Assembly: GCF_003932495.1 (NCBI RefSeq)
Contig: NZ_QZMT01000002.1
Coordinates: 105,881-169,880 of the forward strand
Direction: 5' to 3'
DNA: 64,000 bases
Origin: Guyparkeria sp. SCN-R1
GTDB taxonomy: Bacteria > Pseudomonadota > Gammaproteobacteria > Halothiobacillales > Halothiobacillaceae
The notes beneath the pieces are model-generated. The model was not told the DNA's origin. It worked only from the letters and a program-made list of their open reading frames with translations, and did no database searches. How positions within the stretch are numbered: position 1 is the stretch's first letter; each line of letters begins with the position of its first letter. This document shows positions 53,031 to 64,000 of the stretch, piece after piece. Made by a program: the position numbers and the translations under genes.

Positions 53031-53562
53031 CTACTCGATGGCGGGGGATTCTCGCGACTCTTCCTCGCCAAGGCGCATCTGTTCGATCCGCTCCTCGAGC
53101 ACGCGGATGTCAGGGATGGCCGTAAGGCGCCCATCCAGACGAACGACGGCATGCCAGAGCGGGTTGTCCTGCGGGCCCGCCGTCTCGATCTGGCGGCGCT
53201 CGACCTGCTCGGAACGCGGCACGCCGGACAGGAGCAAGGCGTAGTAGGGCAAGGCCCGCTCGGGATCGGTTCCATAGAGTATGGCGCACCGCACACGCCG
53301 GCCGATGGTGGGCACGGTCTCGCCGTTCATCGCCTCGAGGCTGACCAATGGCACGCGCTGACCGCGCCAGTTGACGATAGTGGCCTCGTTTCGCCCCAGA
53401 CGAATGCTGCCCTCGGGCAAGGAGACATCGGTGATCTCGGCGATCAGCGCATAGGGGATCAGCAGCTCGAGGTCGGTCAGCTGCGTGGGGAGTCGCACGG
53501 CGCGGATCGGGGTCTCGCCGGCTTGCGGTTGCTCTTGCTGTGCCATGGCTGCTTGCTGTCCT

Positions 53563-53573
<11 letters not shown>
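53031..53573 (-). CDS. chpC: CheW-like protein of the Pil-Chp system (ChpC-like)
   Basis: 180 residues: a single CheW-like domain (about 20-150) with RAVRLPTQLTDLELLIPYALIAEI, SLPEGSIRLGRNEATIVNWRGQRVPLVSLEAMNG and YYALLLSGVPRSEQV blocks, plus a charged C-terminal tail. It is the last gene of the pilus chemosensory operon, in the position of P. aeruginosa chpC. The ATG at 53573 overlaps the chpA stop by 11 bp; an ATG at 53546, 16 bp after that stop, is equally possible, with AAGGA further upstream. It likely couples a receptor to ChpA. Confidence 0.85.
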
Positions 53574-60180
<6,607 letters not shown>

Positions 60181-60284
60181 GTCTCAATTCACCGCCTTTC
60201 GGCATCCCGCCTGCTGGAAGATCCGTGCCCTGGTCACGACGATTGCCTCGCCGGCCGACCGGGCCGCCTGCTGTCCTGCCGGAC

Positions 60285-62321
60285 TCAGCCCGCTGCCTGA
60301 GCGTCGTCCCGCTCGGGCATTGTGAAGCCGGCCACGGAGCGGTTGAGCTCCTGCGAGAGCGAGCCCAGCTCGCCGATCTCGTCGGCGGCCTGGGTCGCGT
60401 TTTCTGCCGTCTGTTGCGTGTCCTGGCGAATCCGGTTGACCGCCTCGCGCAGCTCGGTCGCCACGGAGGCCTCCTTCTGGGCCACCGAGGTGATGTCGTT
60501 GATCTGCTGGGACAGTTGCAACGAGACGCTCTCGATCTCGGACAGCGCCTTGCCGGCGTTCTCGGCGAGCGTGGCGCCGTCGACGACGTTCGAGGTGGTC
60601 TGTTCCATGGCGAGCATGGCCTCGGAGGTATCGGTCTGGATCGTGTTTACCAGCAACTCGATCTGGCGGGTCGCGTCACTGACGCGCTCGGCCAGTCGCT
60701 GGACCTCGTCGGCAACCACCGCAAAGCCGCGACCGGCCTCACCCGCCATGGCGGCCTGAATGGCGGCGTTGAGTGCCAGGATATTGGTCTGGTCGGCGAT
60801 GTCGGTGATCAGGCCGACGATGTCGCCGATCTCCTGCGAGGACTCACCCAGGCGCTTGAGGCGCTTGGAAGTTTCCTGGATCTGCTCGCGGGTCTGGTTC
60901 ATGCCCTTGATGGTCTGGCGCACCGCATCGCCCCCGCGGTGGGCCACGTCGACCGAGGATTCCGCGATCTGGGCCGATTCCTGCGCGCTGACCGAGACCC
61001 GCTCGATCTCGTCGGACATCTGCGCGATGGCATCGGAAATCTCGGTGATGCGTTGGGCCTGGCCGCGCGACTTGTCGGCGAGTGCCCGCGAGCTGTCCTG
61101 CGAGGCGCGCACCGCCGCGGCAACCCGCACCGAGGTGTCGTTGATGGTGCCGACCAGGTCGCGCAGGGCGTCGATGGTGTAGTTGACCGAGTCGGCGATC
61201 GCGCCGGTGATGTCTTCGGTCACGGTGGTGTGCGCGGTCAGGTCACCGTCGGCGAGCGTCATCATCTCGTCGAGCAGACGCAGGATGGCCGCCTGGTTAC
61301 GCTGGTTGGCCGCTTCGGTCTCATTCAGGGCCCGGCGGGATTCCTGCACCAGCGTCACGCCCAGCCAGACGAGCAGCAACAGGCCGATCGCGCCACTGGC
61401 ATAACCAAGGTAAAGGAACTGCGATGCCTTGTTCTGATCGGCGGCCAGCGTGCGCGCCAGTTCGGAGGTCGCGCTGGTGAAGTCGCCCGACATGCGGTCG
61501 ATTTCACGCGCCGCCTGGTTGGCCGCCAGCAATTGCGGCGCCTGTTCGAGTACGGCCGATACAAGCTGGTTGACGGTGGCGAACAGCACACCCACCTCGC
61601 GCAGCCCGTCGCGGACTTCAGCGTTGTTGACGCGCGGTGCCATGCGGTTGCCGTTGAGCAGGCCATTGAGTACGCCGCCGAACAGGGCCACGTCACGGCC
61701 GAAACGCTCGGAGGCGTTCACGGCCTGCTCGCCACCGCCGGTGATCTCGTCGAGCGTGGTGCCGATGCGTTCGATGAACATCAACTGCCGGGTGCCCAGG
61801 TAGATGAGATGGCTGGGCGCTTCATTGGCGACCAGCGTCTGGACCACCTCGTCCGAGGCCGCGGTCAGGTCCGGCAGGATCTCCTCGATCTGCGCGGACT
61901 GCTCGCCGACGCTGAGGATGGCCTCGCGGCCTTCGAGCACCTTGCTCAACGAGTCGTTGTACGTCCCCCACTGACTGTCGACGGTGCCGAGCAAGTCCTG
62001 ACGGTTATTGGGCACGGCCAGCTGTGGACGCTCGGGGTCGTCGCCCTGCAGGGCGGTGAGGCTGTCGGTGAATTCGGCGCGGACCGACTGGACCCGGTCG
62101 AATGCCCCCGGGTTGCCGCGGATGGCACGCAACACCTCGATGGTGATTTCCTGCGAAGAACGCTCCAACTCGGCGCCGGCAAGACGGCGGTCGAGGAACT
62201 CCTGCTCGCGTTGGGCCGCGAAAATGAACACGACAACGGTCGCGACCAGGGCCAGAACCGCGAGAACCACGAGGATCAGTATCTTACGGCTGATGCCGCC
62301 CATCCGTGCGCCAAGACTCAT
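60285..62321 (-). CDS. pilJ: Methyl-accepting chemotaxis protein PilJ
   Basis: 678 residues. Transmembrane helix 1 at about 11-36 ([23 protein letters not shown]), a periplasmic domain with two related PilJ modules (about 40-300), helix 2 at about 318-335 ([17 protein letters not shown]), HAMP-like region, and the signalling hairpin tip [47 protein letters not shown] (about 525-570). PilJ senses pilus-related signals and controls ChpA. The ATG at 62319-62321 is chosen; a GTG three codons upstream is also possible, with CAGGAG between them. It lies between pilI and chpA, its usual place. Confidence 0.93.
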   Translation of the reverse strand: MSLGARMGGISRKILILVVLAVLALVATVVVFIFAAQREQEFLDRRLAGAELERSSQEITIEVLRAIRGNPGAFDRVQSVRAEFTDSLTALQGDDPERPQLAVPNNRQDLLGTVDSQWGTYNDSLSKVLEGREAILSVGEQSAQIEEILPDLTAASDEVVQTLVANEAPSHLIYLGTRQLMFIERIGTTLDEITGGGEQAVNASERFGRDVALFGGVLNGLLNGNRMAPRVNNAEVRDGLREVGVLFATVNQLVSAVLEQAPQLLAANQAAREIDRMSGDFTSATSELARTLAADQNKASQFLYLGYASGAIGLLLLVWLGVTLVQESRRALNETEAANQRNQAAILRLLDEMMTLADGDLTAHTTVTEDITGAIADSVNYTIDALRDLVGTINDTSVRVAAAVRASQDSSRALADKSRGQAQRITEISDAIAQMSDEIERVSVSAQESAQIAESSVDVAHRGGDAVRQTIKGMNQTREQIQETSKRLKRLGESSQEIGDIVGLITDIADQTNILALNAAIQAAMAGEAGRGFAVVADEVQRLAERVSDATRQIELLVNTIQTDTSEAMLAMEQTTSNVVDGATLAENAGKALSEIESVSLQLSQQINDITSVAQKEASVATELREAVNRIRQDTQQTAENATQAADEIGELGSLSQELNRSVAGFTMPERDDAQAAG

Positions 62322-62394
62322 AGTTGCCACTTACTCCTGAATGGAATTCATCGTCATTGTTTAGTTATATCCGGGCAGCTGCCCGGAGCCGACG

Positions 62395-62943
62395 TCATGC
62401 GACGGCATTGAGAAACTGGTCGTGGTCGAGTAGAGACCGGAACTCGAGCACCGGTAGCCACTCCTCGTTGAGCCGCACCTCCTGGTGGAAGCCCGGCAGG
62501 GACGCAAGCTCGCGGTGGTGATCGGAATCGCTCAGGGGGCGCTCGTCGCCGTAGGCAACCTGGCGGATTCCGTAGGAACGCTCTACCAGAAAGGCGGACG
62601 AGGCCTGGGCGTGCTTGGCGAGGAAGACCACGCTGTGGCGGGATTCCGGCGTGGTGACATCGAACCAGAAGCGGGCCAGATCGAACACACCGGTCAGTTC
62701 GCCACGCAGGTTGGCCAGACCCGATACCCAGGGGCGCGCCCCGGGTAGCGTCACCATGCGCGGCGGGGCGACGATTGCCCGCACCTCGTCCAGGGCGACG
62801 ATCATGCGCCGACCGTCGACGGCAAACAGGATGCCCTGCCAGGTCCTGACATGGTCGTCGCTGCTCGGCAGACCGACGGCATGCTCATCGACCTGGCGAT
62901 TGATCCAGCCGAGATAGTCGAACACGTCCTCTGTGCGCTGCAT
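62395..62943 (-). CDS. pilI: CheW-like adaptor PilI
   Basis: 182 residues with one CheW-like domain (about 35-165): GILFAVDGRRMIVALDEVRAIV, VTLPGARPWVSGLANLRGELTGVFDLARFW and RHSVVFLAKHAQASSAFLVER. PilI links PilJ to ChpA, as in Pseudomonas. Starts at the ATG at 62943, 4 bp after pilH ends. The C-terminus, LEFRSLLDHDQFLNAVA, matches the PilI ending pattern. Confidence 0.9.
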   Translation of the reverse strand: MQRTEDVFDYLGWINRQVDEHAVGLPSSDDHVRTWQGILFAVDGRRMIVALDEVRAIVAPPRMVTLPGARPWVSGLANLRGELTGVFDLARFWFDVTTPESRHSVVFLAKHAQASSAFLVERSYGIRQVAYGDERPLSDSDHHRELASLPGFHQEVRLNEEWLPVLEFRSLLDHDQFLNAVA

Positions 62944-62947
62944 GACG

Positions 62948-63310
62948 TCAGCCGAGCACGCTCTTGAGCACGTCGATCAGGTCGGCCTCCTTGACCGGCT
63001 TGACCAAATACTCCTTGGCACCCTGGCGCATGCCCCAGATGCGATCGGTTTGCTGGTCCTTGGTGGTGACGATAATCACCGGAATCCCGCTCGTCTCGCT
63101 GTCCTTGTTGAGGGTGCGGGTGGCCTGAAAGCCGTTCATGCCCGGCATCACCACGTCCATGAGCACCGCGTCGGGGCGAACCTGGCGCACCAGCTCGATG
63201 CCCTCTTCGCCACTGTTGGCGACGGAAACCTGGTGACCGTGACGCTCGAGAATCTGCTGGAGCACGTACACCTCGGTCGGCGAGTCATCAATGACAACGA
63301 TGTGAGCCAC
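62948..63310 (-). CDS. pilH: Response regulator PilH
   Basis: 120 residues; a stand-alone CheY-like receiver. Acidic pair in HIVVIDDSPTEVY (about 3-15), phospho-Asp in AVLMDVVMPGMNGFQATRTL (about 52-71), Thr in VIIVTTKDQ, and Lys in KEYLVKPVKEADL. The gene starts with GTG at 63308-63310 after AGAGGA. PilH is thought to act as an antagonist of, or phosphate sink relative to, PilG in pilus retraction control. The neighbour pilG carries a frameshift. Confidence 0.92.
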   Translation of the reverse strand: MAHIVVIDDSPTEVYVLQQILERHGHQVSVANSGEEGIELVRQVRPDAVLMDVVMPGMNGFQATRTLNKDSETSGIPVIIVTTKDQQTDRIWGMRQGAKEYLVKPVKEADLIDVLKSVLG

Positions 63311-63389
63311 TACCCTGTTCCTCTAGAAAAATCCGGTTCAATACGATCCTGCCGGCGTCCGCGATCGGACCCCGGTCGCCACGCCCTTC

Positions 63390-63822
63390 TCAGTCCGCCA
63401 TCGCGCCTTCGTCGGCGACGGGGCGTCCTTCGGCGAAACGCTCGACCGCGGCGAGAATCTCGTCGCTGTTGAAAGGCTTGGTGAGGTAATCGGAGGCACC
63501 GACAATGCGGCCGCGCGCCTTGTCAGAAGATGCTGTCCTTGCTGGACAGCAGGATGATGGGCGTCTCGGCGAAGCGATCGTTGTTCTTGATCAGCGCCGT
63601 GGTCTGGTAGCCGTCGAGACGCGGCATGAGGATGTCGATGATGACCACGTCCGGGTCGAACGCGCCAATGCGGGCCAGGGCGTCGAATCCGTCGATCGCG
63701 CTTTCCACTTCGCAGCCCGCCTTGCTGAGGATGCTGTCTGCTGTCCGTCGGATGGTCTTGCTGTCGTCGACCACCATGACCCTCAGCCCGTCGAGGCCGG
63801 CGTGATTCTCTGTCGCTTCCAT
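63390..63822 (-). pseudogene. pilG: Response regulator PilG with a one-base frameshift
   Basis: A CheY-like receiver that would be 143 residues if repaired. The N-terminal part reads MEATENHAGLDGLRVMVVDD, SKTIRRTADSILSK, VVIIDILMPRLDGYQT with the phospho-Asp, and IILLSSKDSIF. An extra T at about 63525 (TTC-T-GAC) then makes a TGA at 63523-63525. In the next frame the receiver continues perfectly: DKARGRIVGASDYLTKPFNSDEIL to a stop at 63390-63392, including the conserved Lys. PilG of Pseudomonas has the same DKAKGRIVG continuation. The break removes the catalytic Lys and the last helices. A sequencing or assembly error, a true mutation or recoding are all possible. The ATG at 63822 follows AAGGACGAAGAC. 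Confidence 0.85.
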
Positions 63823-64000
63823 GTCTTCGTCCTTGCTGCTGGCCAATTCTTGCCTTGCGTCGGCCGAATGTAACCAACGCGCCGGCCTTTGGCAAACGCC
63901 TTGACGGCTACCCGCGTGAAGGAACAAGCGAGCCGGCCATCGTTTGGTAGCGTCCCGGGAAGTGGTGTAAATCTGGCGGGGTGAGGAGGCCACCGTGGCC
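63823..64000. other. Divergent intergenic region with a candidate start at the window edge
   Basis: This should contain the pilG operon promoter. At the extreme right a strong ribosome-binding site, GAGGAGG (63983-63989), lies 5 bp before a forward GTG at 63995, which may start a gene outside the window. Its product cannot be named from 6 bases. Confidence 0.4.

Noticed and set aside
63523..63530. Programmed +1 frameshift in pilG like that of release factor 2
   Set aside because: A UGA-C context and an upstream AAGGA exist, but the slip codon UUC cannot re-pair well in the +1 frame and no relative is known to use recoding in pilG, so error or mutation is simpler.

Overview
The window is a GC-rich, densely coded gammaproteobacterial chromosome segment. 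Gene content (class I fructose-1,6-bisphosphatase, sucrose-phosphate synthase plus sucrose-phosphatase, a Pil-Chp chemosensory cluster, YggX, LolCD, HrpA, YcgL, NudE) suggests a halotolerant, possibly chemolithoautotrophic lineage near Halothiobacillaceae/Ectothiorhodospiraceae. That placement is inference: there is no rRNA gene here and no search could be run. I see no rRNA, tRNA, CRISPR array, prophage or complete insertion sequence.

Layout. 0-5 kb: yrfG, a REP-type palindrome pair, and the reverse-strand housekeeping genes yggX, mutY and an asmA homologue. 5-8.3 kb: moaD, a small membrane protein, a stand-alone CBM48 protein, a PilZ-domain protein and fbp. 8.3-13.3 kb: the phosphate uptake operon pstSCAB (no phoU here), with a MITE-like inverted repeat between pstA and pstB and TGTCAC repeats upstream of pstS. 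13.3-17.5 kb: an RND efflux pump and its adaptor. 17.5-22.5 kb: photolyase, then modE-modABC with ModE-type operators. 22.5-27.3 kb: a GT4 glycosyltransferase, a RelA that lacks its C-terminal RRM/ACT domain, a VIT-family metal transporter and a hydrolase. 27.3-33.4 kb: bacterioferritin, then a reverse-strand operon for sucrose turnover (GH100 invertase, SPS, SPP, mtfA). 33.4-37.7 kb: a translationally coupled molybdo-hydroxylase operon (2Fe-2S subunit, Tat-exported Mo subunit, XdhC, MocA-like). 37.8-50 kb: lolCD, small secreted or membrane proteins, a second MITE-like element with a CTAG target duplication, acylphosphatase, a TauE/SafE-like protein, hrpA, ycgL, cysQ and nudE. 50-53 kb: a cobalamin riboswitch driving btuB and a btuM-like gene. 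53-64 kb: the type IV pilus chemosensory operon pilG-pilH-pilI-pilJ-chpA-chpC on the reverse strand, in which pilG carries a one-base frameshift.

How the genes fit together. Molybdenum is a recurring theme: molybdate import (modABC) under ModE, MoaD for pterin synthesis, and a molybdo-hydroxylase with its own cofactor-maturation proteins. The sucrose operon pairs synthesis and hydrolysis, which fits an adjustable compatible-solute pool. The Pil-Chp operon would control twitching motility, and the PilZ protein at 6.2-7.0 kb could link surface behaviour to c-di-GMP.

No wholly new multi-gene system stands out. The items most worth a second look are the two MITE-like elements, the ModE operator/promoter overlap at modE, the pilG frameshift, the RRM-less RelA, the hexanucleotide repeat in chpA and the SPS/SPP/invertase/mtfA operon.
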